The position numbers and the translations under genes were made by a program. Shown here one piece after another: positions 10,214 through 22,087 of a stretch of DNA of 64,000 nt (the stretch's first letter is position 1; each line of letters begins with the position of its first letter). The notes beneath the pieces are model-generated. The model made no database searches and was not told the origin of the DNA. It was given only the letters and a program-made list of their open reading frames with translations. This DNA comes from Bufo bufo (taxonomy: Eukaryota; Chordata; Amphibia; Anura; Bufonidae), in contig NC_053391.1 in assembly GCF_905171765.1 (NCBI RefSeq), positions 684,599,257-684,663,256 of the forward strand, in the 5' to 3' direction.

Positions 10214-13200
10214 ATCTATAATACTGCCTCTTATGTACAAGAATATAACTACTATAATACTGCTCCTATGTACAGGAATATAACTACTATAATACTGCTC
10301 CTATGTACAGGAATATAACTACTATAATACTGCCTCCTATGTACAAGAATATAACTACTATAATACTGCTCCTATGTACAGGAATATAACTACTAGAATA
10401 CTGCCTCCTATGTACAAGAATATAACTACTATAATACTGCTTCCTATGTACAAGAATATAACTACTATAATACTGCCTCCTATGTACAAGAATATAACTA
10501 CTATAATACTGCCTCCTATGTACAAGACTATAACTACTATAATACTGCTCCTATGTACAGGAATATAACTACTATAATACTGCCTCCTATGTACAAGAAT
10601 ATAACTACTATAATACTGCTCCTATGTACAAGAATATAACTACTATAATACTGCTCCTATGTACAAGAATATAACTACTATAATACTGCTCCTATGTACA
10701 AGAATATAACTACTATAATACTGCTCCTATGTACAAGAATATAACTACTATAATACCGCTCATATGTACAAGAATATAACTACTATAATACCGCTCCTAT
10801 GTACAAGAATATAACTACTATAATACTGCTCCTATATACAAGAATATAACTACTATAATACTGCTCCTATGTAAAAGAATATAACTACTATAATACTGCT
10901 CCTATGTACAAGAATATAACTACTATAATACTGCTCCTATGTACAAAAATTTAACTACTATAATACTGCCTCCTATGTACAAGAATATAACTACTATAAT
11001 ACTGCTTCTATGTACAAGAATATAACTACTATAATACTGCCTCCTATGTACAAGAATATAACTACTATAATACTGCTCCTATGTACAAGAATATAACTAC
11101 TATAATACTGCTTCTATGTACAGGAATATAACTACTATAATACTGCCCCCTATGTACAAGAATATAACTACTATAATACTGCTTCTATGTACAAGAATAT
11201 AACTACTATAATACTGCCTCCTGTGTACAAGAATATAACTACTATAATACTGCTCCTATGTACAAGAATATAACTACTATAATACTGCTCCTATGTACAA
11301 GAATATAACTACTATAATACTGCTCCTATGTACAAGAATATAACTACTATAATACTGCTCCTATGTACAGGAATATAACTACTATAATACTGCCCCCTAT
11401 GTACAAGAATATAACCACTATAATACTGCTCCTATGTACAAGAATATAACTACTATAATACTGCTTCTTATGTACAAGAATATAACTACTATAATACTGC
11501 TCCTATGTACAAGAATATAACTACTATAATACTGCTCCTATGTACAAGAATATAACTACTATAATACTGCTCCTATGTACAAGAATATAACTACTATAAT
11601 ACTGCTCCTATGTACAAGAATATAACTACTATAATACTGCCATCTATGTACAAGAATATAACTACTATAATACTGCCTCCTATGTACAAGAATATAACTA
11701 CTATAATACTGCTCCTATGTACAAGAATATAACGGCTATAATACTGCCCCCTATGTACAAGAATATAACTACTATAATACTGCCTCCTATGTACAAGAAT
11801 ATAACTACTATAATACTACATCCTATGTACTAGAATATAACTACTATAATACTGCTCCTATGTACAAGAATATAACTACTATAATACCGCTCCTATGTAC
11901 AAGAATATAACTACTATAATACCGCTCCTATGTACAAGAATATAACTACTATAATACTGCTCCTATATACAAGAATATAACTACTATAATACTGCCTCCT
12001 ATGTAAAAGAATATAACTACTATAATACTGCTCCTATGTACAAGAATATAACTACTATAATACTGCTCCTATGTACAAGAATATAACTACTATAATACTG
12101 CCTCCTATGTACAAGAATATAACTACTATAATACTGCTTCTATGTACAAGAATATAACTACTATAATACTGCCTCCTATGTACAAGAATATAACTACTAT
12201 AATACTGCTCCTATGTACAAGAATATAACTACTATAATACTGCTTCTATGTACAGGAATATAACTACTATAATACTGCCCCCTATGTACAAGAATATAAC
12301 TACTATAATACTGCTCCTATGTACAAGAATATAACTACTATAATACTGCTTCTATGTACAAGAATATAACTACTATATTACTGCCTCCTGTGTACAAGAA
12401 TATAACTACTATAATACTGCTCCTATGTACAAGAATATAACTACTATAATACTGCTCCTATGTACAGGAATATAACTACTATAATACTGCCCCCTATGTA
12501 CAAGAATATAACCACTATAATACTGCTCCTATGTACAAGAATATAACTACTATAATACTGCTTCTTATGTACAAGAATATAACTACTATAATACTGCTCC
12601 TATGTACAAGAATATAACTACTATAATACTGCTCCTATGTACAAGAATATAACTACTATAATACTGCTCCTATGTACAAGAATATAACTACTATAATACT
12701 GCTCCTATGTACAAGAATATAACTACTATAATACTGCCATCTATGTACAAGAATATAACTACTATAATACTGCCTCCTATGTACAAGAATATAACTACTA
12801 TAATACTGCTCCTATGTACAAGAATATAACGGCTATAATACTGCCCCCTATGTACAAGAATATAACTACTATAATACTGCCTCCTATGTACAAGAATATA
12901 ACTACTATAATACTACATCCTATGTACTAGAATATACCTACTATAATACTGCTCCTATGTACAAGAATATAACTACCATAATACTGCCCCTATGTACAAG
13001 AATATAACTACTATAATACTGCTCTTATGTACAAGAATATAACTACTATAATACTGCCTCCTATGTACAAGAATATAACTACTATAATACTGCTCCTATG
13101 TACAAGAATATAACTACTATAATACTGCTCCTATGTACAAGAATATATCTACTATAATACTGCTCCTATGTACAGGAATATAACTACTATAATACTGCTC

Positions 13201-16200
13201 CTATGTACAAGAATATAACTACTATAATACTGCTCCTATGTACAAGAATTTAACTACTATAATACTGCCTCCTATGTACAAGAATATAACTACTATAATA
13301 CTGCCTCCTGTGTACAAGAATATAACTACTATAATACTGCCTCCTATGTACACGAATATAACTACTATAACACTGCCTCCTGTGTACAAGAATATAACTA
13401 CTATAATACTGCCTCCTATGTACAAGAATATAACTTACTATAATACTGCCTCCTATGTACAAGAATATAACTACTATAATACTGCTCCTATGTACAAGAA
13501 TATAACTACTATAATACTGCTCCTATGTACAAGAATATAACTGCTATAATACTGCTCCTATGTACAAGAATATAACTACTATAATACTGCTCCTATGTAC
13601 AAGAATATAACTACTATAATACTGCCTCCTATGTACAAGAATATAACTACTATAATACTGCTCCTATGTACAAGAATATAACTACTATAATACTGCTCCT
13701 ATGTACAGGAATATAACTACTATAATACTGCTCCTATGTACAGGAATATAACTACTATAATACTGCCTCCTATGTACAAGAATATAACTACTATAATACT
13801 GCTCCTATGTACAGGAATATAACTACTATAATACTGCTCCTATGTACAAGAATATAACTACTATAATACTGCTCCTATGTACAAGAATATAACTACTATA
13901 ATACTGCTCCTATGTACAAGAATATAACTACTATAATACTGCTCCTATGTACAAGAATATAACTACTATAATACTGCTCCTATGTACAAGAATATAACTA
14001 CTATAATACTGCCTCCTATGTGCAAGAATATAAATACTATAATACTGCTCCTATGTACAAGAATATAACTGCTATAATACTGCTCCTATGTACAAGAATA
14101 TAACTACTATAATACTGCTCCTATGTACAAGAATATAACTACTATAATACTGCTCCTATGTACAAGAATATAACTACTATAATACTGCTCCTATGTACAA
14201 GAATATAACTACTATAATACTGCTCCTATGTACAAGAATATAACTACTATAATACTGCTCCTATGTACAAGAATATAACTGCTATAATACTGCTCCTATG
14301 TACAAGAATATAAATACTATAATACTGCTCCTATGTACAAGAATATAACTGCTATAATACTGCTCCTATGTACAAGAATATAACTACTATAATACTGCCT
14401 CCTATGTACAAGAATATAACTACTATAATACTGCCTCCTATGTGCAAGAATATAAATACTATAATACTGCCTCCTATGTACAAGAATATAACTACTATAA
14501 TACTGCCTCCTATGTGCAAGAATATAACTACTATAATACTGCTCCTATGTACAAGAATATAACTACTATAATACTGCTCCTATGTACAGGAATATAACTA
14601 CTATAATACTGCTCCTATGTACAAGAATATAACTACTATAATACTGCTCCTATGTACAAGAATATAACTACTATAATACTGCTCCTATGTACAAGAATAT
14701 AACTACTATAATACTGCTCCTATGTACAAGAATATAACTACTATAATACTGCTCCTATGTACAAGAATATAACTACTATAATACTGCCTCCTATGTGCAA
14801 GAATATAAATACTATAATACTGCTCCTATGTACAAGAATATAACTGCTATAATACTGCTCCTATGTACAAGAATATAACTACTATAATACTGCTCCTATG
14901 TACAAGAATATAACTACTATAATACTGCTCCTATGTACAAGAATATAACTACTATAATACTGCTCCTATGTACAGGAATATAACTACTATAATACTGCTC
15001 CTATGTACAGGAATATAACTACTATAATACTGCTCCTATGTACAAGAATATAACTACTATAATACTGCTCCTATGTACAGGAATATAACTACTATAATAC
15101 TGCTCCTATGTACAAGAATATAACTACTATAATACTGCTCCTATGTACAAGAATATAACTACTATAATACTGCTCCTATGTACAAGAATATAACTACTAT
15201 AATACTGCTCCTATGTACAAGAATATAACTACTATAATACTGCTCCTATGTACAAGAATATAACTACTATAATACTGCCTCCTATGTGCAAGAATATAAA
15301 TACTATAATACTGCTCCTATGTACAAGAATATAACTGCTATAATACTGCTCCTATGTACAAGAATATAACTACTATAATACGGCTCCTATGTACAAGAAT
15401 ATAACTGCTATAATACTGCTCCTATGTACAAGAATATAAATACTATAATACTGCTCCTATGTACAAGAATATAACTGCTATAATACTGCTCCTATGTACA
15501 AGAATATAACTACTATAATACTGCCTCCTATGTACAAGAATATAACTACTATAATACTGCCTCCTATGTGCAAGAATATAAATACTATAATACTGCCTCC
15601 TATGTACAAGAATATAACTACTATAATACTGCCTCCTATGTGCAAGAATATAACTACTATAATACTGCTCCTATGTACAAGAATATAACTACTATAATAC
15701 TGCTCCTATGTACAGGAATATAACTACTATAATACTGCTCCTATGTACAAGAATATAACTACTATAATACTGCTCCTATGTACAAGAATATAACTACTAT
15801 AATACTGCTCCTATGTACAAGAATATAACTACTATAATACTGCTCCTATGTACAAGAATATAACTACTATAATACTGCTCCTATGTACAAGAATATAACT
15901 ACTATAATACTGCCTCCTATGTGCAAGAATATAAATACTATAATACTGCTCCTATGTACAAGAATATAACTGCTATAATACTGCTCCTATGTACAAGAAT
16001 ATAACTACTATAATACTGCTCCTATGTACAAGAATATAACTACTATAATACTGCTCCTATGTACAGGAATATAACTACTATAATACTGCTCCTATGTACA
16101 GGAATATAACTACTATAATACTGCTCCTATGTACAAGAATATAACTACTATAATACTGCTCCTATGTACAGGAATATAACTACTATAATACTGCTCCTAT

Positions 16201-17316
16201 GTACAAGAATATAACTACTATAATACTGCTCCTATGTACAAGAATATAACTACTATAATACTGCTCCTATGTACAAGAATATAACTACTATAATACTGCT
16301 CCTATGTACAAGAATATAACTACTATAATACTGCTCCTATGTACAAGAATATAACTACTATAATACTGCCTCCTATGTGCAAGAATATAAATACTATAAT
16401 ACTGCTCCTATGTACAAGAATATAACTGCTATAATACTGCTCCTATGTACAAGAATATAACTACTATAATACTGCTCCTATGTACAAGAATATAACTACT
16501 ATAATACTGCTCCTATGTACAAGAATATAACTACTATAATACTGCTCCTATGTACAAGAATATAACTACTATAATACTGCTCCTATGTACAAGAATATAA
16601 CTGCTATAATACTGCTCCTATGTACAAGAATATAAATACTATAATACTGCTCCTATGTACAAGAATATAACTGCTATAATACTGCTCCTATGTACAAGAA
16701 TATAACTACTATAATACTGCCTCCTATGTACAAGAATATAACTACTATAATACTGCCTCCTATGTGCAAGAATATAAATACTATAATACTGCCTCCTATG
16801 TACAAGAATATAACTACTATAATACTGCCTCCTATGTGCAAGAATATAACTACTATAATACTGCTCCTATGTACAAGAATATAACTACTATAATACTGCT
16901 CCTATGTACAGGAATATAACTACTATAATACTGCTCCTATGTACAGGAATATAACTACTATAATACTGCTCCTATGTACAAGAATATAACTACTATAATA
17001 CTGCTCCTATGTACAGGAATATAACTACTATAATACTGCTCCTATGTACAAGAATATAACTGCTATAATACTGCTCCTATGTACAAGAATATAAATACTA
17101 TAATACTGCTCCTATGTACAAGAATATAACTACTATAATACTGCCTCCTATGTACAAGAATATAACTACTATAATACTGCCTCCTATGTGCAAGAATATA
17201 AATACTATAATACTGCCTCCTATGTGCAAGAATATAAATACTATAATACTGCTCCTATGTACAAGAATATAAATACTATAATACTGCTCCTATGTACAAG
17301 AATATAACTGCTATAT
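10214..17316 (+). repeat. Minisatellite array 1, 35/36-bp unit, about 200 copies
   Basis: A head-to-tail array of a unit beginning TATGTACAAGAATATAA and ending ACTGCTCC (35 bp) or ACTGCCTCC (36 bp). It has no CpG and is about two-thirds A+T. Variant units repeat at long intervals, showing higher-order duplication: a rare CATCCTATGTACTAG unit recurs 1097 bp apart (11.8 and 12.9 kb), and a TGCAAGAATATAAATAC-containing block recurs at 14368, 15494 and 16690. The array lies in the GDPD5 intron, antisense to the gene's transcript. Where several 36-bp units adjoin, a spurious 12-residue-period frame opens. Confidence 0.97.
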
Positions 17317-17359
17317 GTCTCCATTTATGGGGGATGGGGGGGGGGCGGTTTACACTCAC

Positions 17360-17463
17360 CAGTTGAATTCATTGTAGTCGTTGTGAACTTCCCACCAGAA
17401 ATAAAACCACGTGAGTGTGAGGAAGAAGGTGAATGTGAGGATCATGAACCATAGAAGCTCCCA
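17360..17463 (-). CDS. GDPD5: GDPD5 coding exon (first membrane segment)
   Basis: This 104-bp exon is read on the minus strand between acceptor CTCTTTTTATCCACAG and donor GTGAGTGT. It starts at a codon boundary and encodes 34 residues plus two bases of a Trp codon that is completed by the first base of the exon at 570-663. The protein begins WELLWFMILTFTFFLTLTWF, a single membrane helix, and continues into the loop with FWWEVHNDYNEFN. The FWWEVHNDY.E.NW motif is, from memory, nearly invariant at the start of vertebrate GDPD5 (GDE2). The previous exon should carry the start codon and the short cytoplasmic tail with the cysteines involved in redox control; I could not find it up to 64000. The donor is only 44 bp from the end of minisatellite array 1. 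Confidence 0.9.
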
Positions 17464-18520
17464 CTGTGGATAAAAAGAGGAATCATGATGAGTATGACGG
17501 TAAAGTACAAAAATGAACTCAGCACTGCAGATATTAAAGGGATATTCCTGGTTTCTTGAAAATAAAAATGCTCTGCGACCTTCTAATACGCTTTGAATAT
17601 CATTTATTTATTATTCTCAACTGCTTGTTGTCAGTGAATAGAGTAATTTGTTTTCATATGTAGAGACTGAAAACCAGTCCTGATTATGCCCAGCTTGTTA
17701 GGAGACAGAGCTCTGGTGAAGGGTTACTTTCATGGTCCGCTAACCCTCCATCATGATGACAGAGGAATGTGAAATATTTCAGGGACCTGGATTTAACATT
17801 CTGTCCCCGTCCTGTGATCAGATATTCATCTTGGATTTTACCGGAATTTCATTAAGATAAGAAACCAAGGCCGTCCCTTGAAAAAAAAACTACATTCATC
17901 CCCTGACCTTCTGTGACCCGTTTTCAGTATTTAAAGCAGATCCCTCTGTCTTTTGTTAGGTAATTGCCTTTTTAGCACAAGCCATACTGGAGACAATTCC
18001 TTCCCATATAGACAGTGCAGCAGGGTGTGTGAGCTTTATGCTAGATACAATGAATAGGAGTCAGGTAACAGAGAAATGCCATGGATTATTAGTTTCCAGG
18101 AAGTGACTCAGAATGGCCCCTCCCCCGAGGAACTGACATAAAAGCTGCATACATCGTCTTATATATGTGTGTATGATGTTATTCTCCTGCATTATTTAGG
18201 TCTCTAGTGATGCAAGAAGGCTGTGATTAATTCACACAATCGCTAACAAGGAGATGGCTCTGCTTATCCTGTCTCGTCTATACAGCAATGCTGACCATTG
18301 TAATAACTGCAATATTACAAGATATTTTTATGTGGATTGTTGTATAAAGTAGTACAAATGTTGATGCCTTCTGTTTCAATTAATCAAATATGAGGGGGGG
18401 GGGGGTTTCTACAATTTGGCCACCCCTACGTTAAGAGGTCACCTAGTTTTCAAAAAGACTTTTAAAAGTTTGTTTAGGAGATATCGTACATACCCTGCCA
18501 CTCTGGAACCCGGCCACTCT
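17464..18520. other. Intron or 5' region with decayed dispersed repeats
   Basis: The text TTAAAGGGATATTCCTGGTT at 17496 looks like one end of a TTAA-type MITE. The block around 17620-17700 (TTGTCAGTGAATAG, GAGACTGAAAACCAG) recurs in decayed form at 25575-25700, 28200-28260 and 57005-57070, so it is a dispersed repeat. A 10-G run lies near 18396-18405. No exon was seen. Confidence 0.5.
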
Positions 18521-18523
18521 AGA

Positions 18524-18863
18524 ACTCTTGTTCTAAAAGTTCTGCACCTGCCAATGTCATGTCCTTTACCTGGTTTCCGGCCTGGGCTATAGACGGGACG
18601 TCACTTCTGCTGTGGACGGCAAATTCACAGCGGAACTAACGTCCCGTCCACAGCCCAGGCCAGAAACCTGATAAAGGACGCAACGTCGGCAAAGGACATG
18701 ACATTGCGTCCTTTATCAGGTTTCTGGCCTGGTCTGTGGACGGGACGTTAGTTCCGCTGTGAATTTGCCGTCCACAGCAGAAGTGACGTCCCGTCTATAG
18801 CCCAGGCCGGAAACCAGGTAAAGGACATGACATTGGCAGGTGCAGAACTTTTAGAACAAGAGT
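18524..18863. repeat. Near-perfect palindrome, 160-bp arms
   Basis: The arms 18524-18683 and 18704-18863 are inverted copies with only one mismatch that I can find, around a 20-bp centre. Each arm is itself an imperfect hairpin: GTTTCCGGCCTGGGCTAT pairs with the later AGCCCAGGCCAGAAAC. Confidence 0.93.
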
Positions 18864-19091
18864 AGCCGATCAAGGCAACTATGAGGTAAGTATATATTAA
18901 AAAAAATTCTTTGTACTGGAAAGTTATGAGTCACTAAGGTGGGGGTGTACGGCCTGCTGGGTCCCAGAAAACCCTTGTAATGCCTGATTGTTCTTACTTT
19001 AGCAAAGTCATATTTGTGTTGATAGCGATACCATCTGGCGGCATCATTTATGTAAGAGATGATTTTCATTTTTAGTACAGATCAGCAATTA

Positions 19092-19104
19092 GCCCACAAA
19101 AAGT

Positions 19105-19136
<32 letters not shown>

Positions 19137-19142
19137 TATAAG
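19092..19142. repeat. A-rich and TA simple repeat
   Basis: An A-rich run of about 17 bases (19106-19120) is followed by about ten TA dinucleotides to 19141. Confidence 0.85.
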
Positions 19143-19325
19143 AAACAATGAAAAGCAAAAACAAAGTGAAAACAATAAAAAATAATCAAGTCGGATGATC
19201 CGATGCATTTCACAGTGCAGGGAGGAGGCTCAAGTAATGTGCATGCCTTGCAGAAATCTGGGAAAGCTGTGTGATACCGCCATGGGAGCAAAGAGGTCTT
19301 AATAAGAAACAGTTGAGCAAAGGCT

Positions 19326-19440
19326 TAAAGGGGTTATCCGATATCTAAAATATGCCCCCCAGTGTCCGAGCCCCTTGTATGGATTATACTTGATCCCTGC
19401 ACGGCCACAGCCAATAGCAGTCCACGACGGTGACGGGCCT
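19326..19440. mobile_element. One end of a TTAA-type MITE
   Basis: The text starting TTAAAGGGGTTATCCGATAT has the form of the TTAA MITE ends seen elsewhere in the window. I saw no matching right end, so this is a truncated copy. Confidence 0.4.
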
Positions 19441-20050
19441 CAATATAGTTACTGAACCGAGGTCCTATATCAGTCATTGTACTGAAATAATATTCAGTCA
19501 CTGTGTCACGGTATTATACAGTTAGTGCATGGATATATTTTGCACTCACCAGATGATGATGGGAGGTAATACGCAGTTGCTGTATACTGTTAGGACGGTA
19601 ATATTCAGCCACTATATTGCGGTATTAGACATTGCATGGAGGGATTATTCAGTTAGGTGTAATATGCGGTGACTGGATTTAATATTAAATCACTACATGG
19701 CGGTATTATTAAGTAACTATGTAGTGATATTATTCAGTCACTGTATGAAGTTAAGAAAGGGTCACTATATGACAAGATTATTCAGTCACTGAAGGATATA
19801 CGACTTAAACTTTTGAGGCATTTGTTACTTATTTAAAAACAGAATTATTTAGTCACTGGATGGCAGTATGTAGGACAGTTTCGTTCAATCACTGTACAGC
19901 GATATACCGTAGCTATACTGTAGTAGCTGATGGCGGTATTATTTGGGTACTGAGTGGTGCTATCATACTGGTAATACCAACACTGCATATCACTATTTTG
20001 AGCACCACTTATGGCGGTATTATAATACTATACATAACTGACATTATTTA
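19440..20050. repeat. Decayed ~24-bp tandem repeat (old form)
   Basis: The phrase TATTCAGTCACTGTATGGCGG and variants recur irregularly many times. This is the same unit as the homogeneous array at 20876-21245 (CAGTCGCCGTATGGCGGCGT), with transitional units such as GTTATCCAGTCACTGTATGG near 21216. Confidence 0.65.
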
Positions 20051-20305
20051 GCACTACTAGTAACCTGATATATTATTCGGCGGCTCCCAAATACCATCAG
20101 AAGATCACGCCCATGACACGGTTTGCACGGCGAGACCGACGTCCCGTGTCGCTGCAGCCGCTCTGAATTCAGAAATGTCACCGTTCTCTCTGCGCGGCGG
20201 AGAGTTTTTTTTTCTGGAAATCTAAAAAAAACGCTTGGTCGGCAGGAAAGACAGACATTCACCTTGACATCGCTGATGCTTGAAGAAACACTGCCGGGAG
20301 AAGAC

Positions 20306-20449
20306 TGTCAAGGAAAGCAGCAGGGCGTGGAAGACGGCAGCGGTCCACAGGACTGTCAAGGAAAGCAGCAGGGCGTGGAAGACGGCAGCGGTCCACAGGA
20401 CTGTCAAGGAAAGCAGCGGGGCGTGGAAGACGGCAGCGGTCCACGGGAC
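20306..20449. repeat. 48-bp unit repeated three times
   Basis: Three tandem copies of a 48-bp unit starting GACTGTCAAGGAAAGCAGCA differ by only a few bases. The period is a multiple of three, so a plus-strand frame (20123-20554) stays open with a 16-residue repeat. I see no splice sites or homology that make it a gene. Confidence 0.85.
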
Positions 20450-20875
20450 AAGGAGGAAAACACTGAGGACCTGCCAAGAGGATTCAGCAAGTCGCAGGAC
20501 ACCAAGATCACAGCTTCATCTCCTCGCCTCGGGGGCGCAGAAAACAATCCCTGAGCTTCTCATCTCCGCTTGTATCCAGCCATGTCTTAGTGATATCCGA
20601 GTGTAGGAAAGCTGGGTGACCACCACACCTGCAGGGGTTGTCAGACTACCAAATCTGCTTAACTGGGAGAACGCGATGGTCATTGAGGAGCAAAAGAAAG
20701 ATGAGGGACAAGGAGCTTCCTGGTTATAGTGACAGATGGTCTGCGCCCACTTCAAATCATTGTGTATTTCGTCAGATCTGCAAGGCCCGGTGGCCATTCT
20801 GCACGTTATCCAGCTCTCCCCAAACCAGATAGTTATACCAGTCACGAAAAAGATAAATCACAAGGATAGGATAAG
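20450..20875. other. No recognised feature
   Basis: GC-moderate sequence between two tandem repeats. ORFs on both strands are short and resemble nothing I know. No transposon ends were seen. Confidence 0.4.
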
Positions 20876-21245
20876 TGGCGGCGTGACCAAGTCGCTGTAT
20901 GGCGCCGTGACCAAGTCGATGTATGGCGGCGTGACCAAGTCGCCGTATGGCGGCATGACCCAGTCGCCGTATGGCGGTGTGACCCAGTCGCTGTATGGCG
21001 GCGTGAACCAGTCGCCGTATGGCGGTGTGATCCAGTCGCCGTATGGCGGCGTGACCCAGTCGCTGTATGGCGGCGTGAACCAGTCACCGTATGGCGGTGT
21101 GACCCAGTCTCCGTATGGCGGCGTGACCCAGTCTCCGTATGGCGGCGTGATCCATTCGCCGTATGGAGGCGTTATTCAGTCACTGTATGGAGAGGTTATC
21201 CAGTATGGAGGTGTTATCCAGTCACTGTATGGCGGCGTTATCCCG
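20876..21245. repeat. 24-bp minisatellite, CpG-rich
   Basis: About 15 copies of CAGTCGCCGTATGGCGGCGT plus GACC, alternating GACC/AACC/ATCC and CTG/CCG variants. Unlike the 35-bp satellite it is CpG-rich, which suggests recent amplification or lack of methylation decay. A frame through it (SPYGGVTQ repeats) is an artefact. Confidence 0.9.
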
Positions 21246-21475
21246 TCACACGTGTGTTCTCCACATCCGTATGTCCGTTCCGCGACCCCGAAAAAATAGA
21301 ACATGTCCGATTTTTGTCTCTTTTTTACGGAAAAGGATAGGACAGTTCTATAGAAGGCAGGATGTTCCGTTTCGCAAAATGAGGAACACACGGCTGGTAT
21401 CCATGTTTTGCGGGATCCGCACTTCGCAGACCGCAGAAACGGCAACGGTCGTGTGCATGAGCCCTTACATGCTGA
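21246..21475. mobile_element. MITE remnant
   Basis: Text such as CCGCGACCCCGAAAAAATAG, ATAGAACATGTCC and GGGATCCGCACTTCGCAGAC, ending in GTCGTGTGCATGAGCCC, matches the style of frog 3-bp-TSD MITE ends. ATAGAACATGTCC is also inside the MITE at 27217-27517. Only the right end is clear. Confidence 0.5.
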
Positions 21476-21479
21476 TGGT

Positions 21480-22087
21480 GCGAGACCTCGGAGAACTGCT
21501 ATAATGAAGGGTTGCGTCAATCTGAGGCCCAGTCTGAATTAGTCCTTGCACACTCTTCGTGCTGCACAGAAGCTGAAGCTCTCCCCTTCTCTACGTAGAA
21601 TTACTGGGGGCCGAGCTCTATTCTCACTGCCCAAACCGTCTTGATTTTCTGGGGGTAAAATAATTTCAGCTGAAGCCGGCACATTATATCACACCATACA
21701 TCCTGAAGGACATGGACCGACATGATAGACAACAGGAAAGAGAGGCGAAGGATGTCAGCGGTACATCACTGTGCCAAACCAGCAGCAGCGGTAATGAATG
21801 CATACAGGTGATTTACTGCGGTGAGAAGATGTGATGTCTGGATCCTCGACTCGTAGTCTCACCGCCGTCCAGGCACTGGTAGCGGTATACACTATAGATC
21901 AGGAGCCAGAAGTGTTTTATAAACCACTGGACCAGAACACTTCAACATTTCACATTCTGCTTAAATATTTGTTTCAGGACAGTCCCTGAATATACACAAC
22001 TGTCATCATACCGCCGTCAGCAAAATGGTCCCAAAGAAATAGTTCCTGTTAAAAAGCATCCAGTCATTTAACGACTGCCTACAGAGG
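21480..22087. other. No recognised feature
   Basis: Apparently single-copy sequence before minisatellite array 2; I found no exon or transposon end. Confidence 0.4.

Noticed and set aside
10214..17316. CRISPR-like array
   Set aside because: There are no unique spacers. Units abut directly, the setting is a vertebrate intron, and the unit is a simple minisatellite.
20123..21299. Possible small repeat proteins (16-residue GVEDGSGPQ repeats; SPYGGVTQ repeats)
   Set aside because: Both follow from 48-bp and 24-bp tandem repeats; no splice sites or similarity support them, and the 24-bp unit grades into non-coding decayed repeats.
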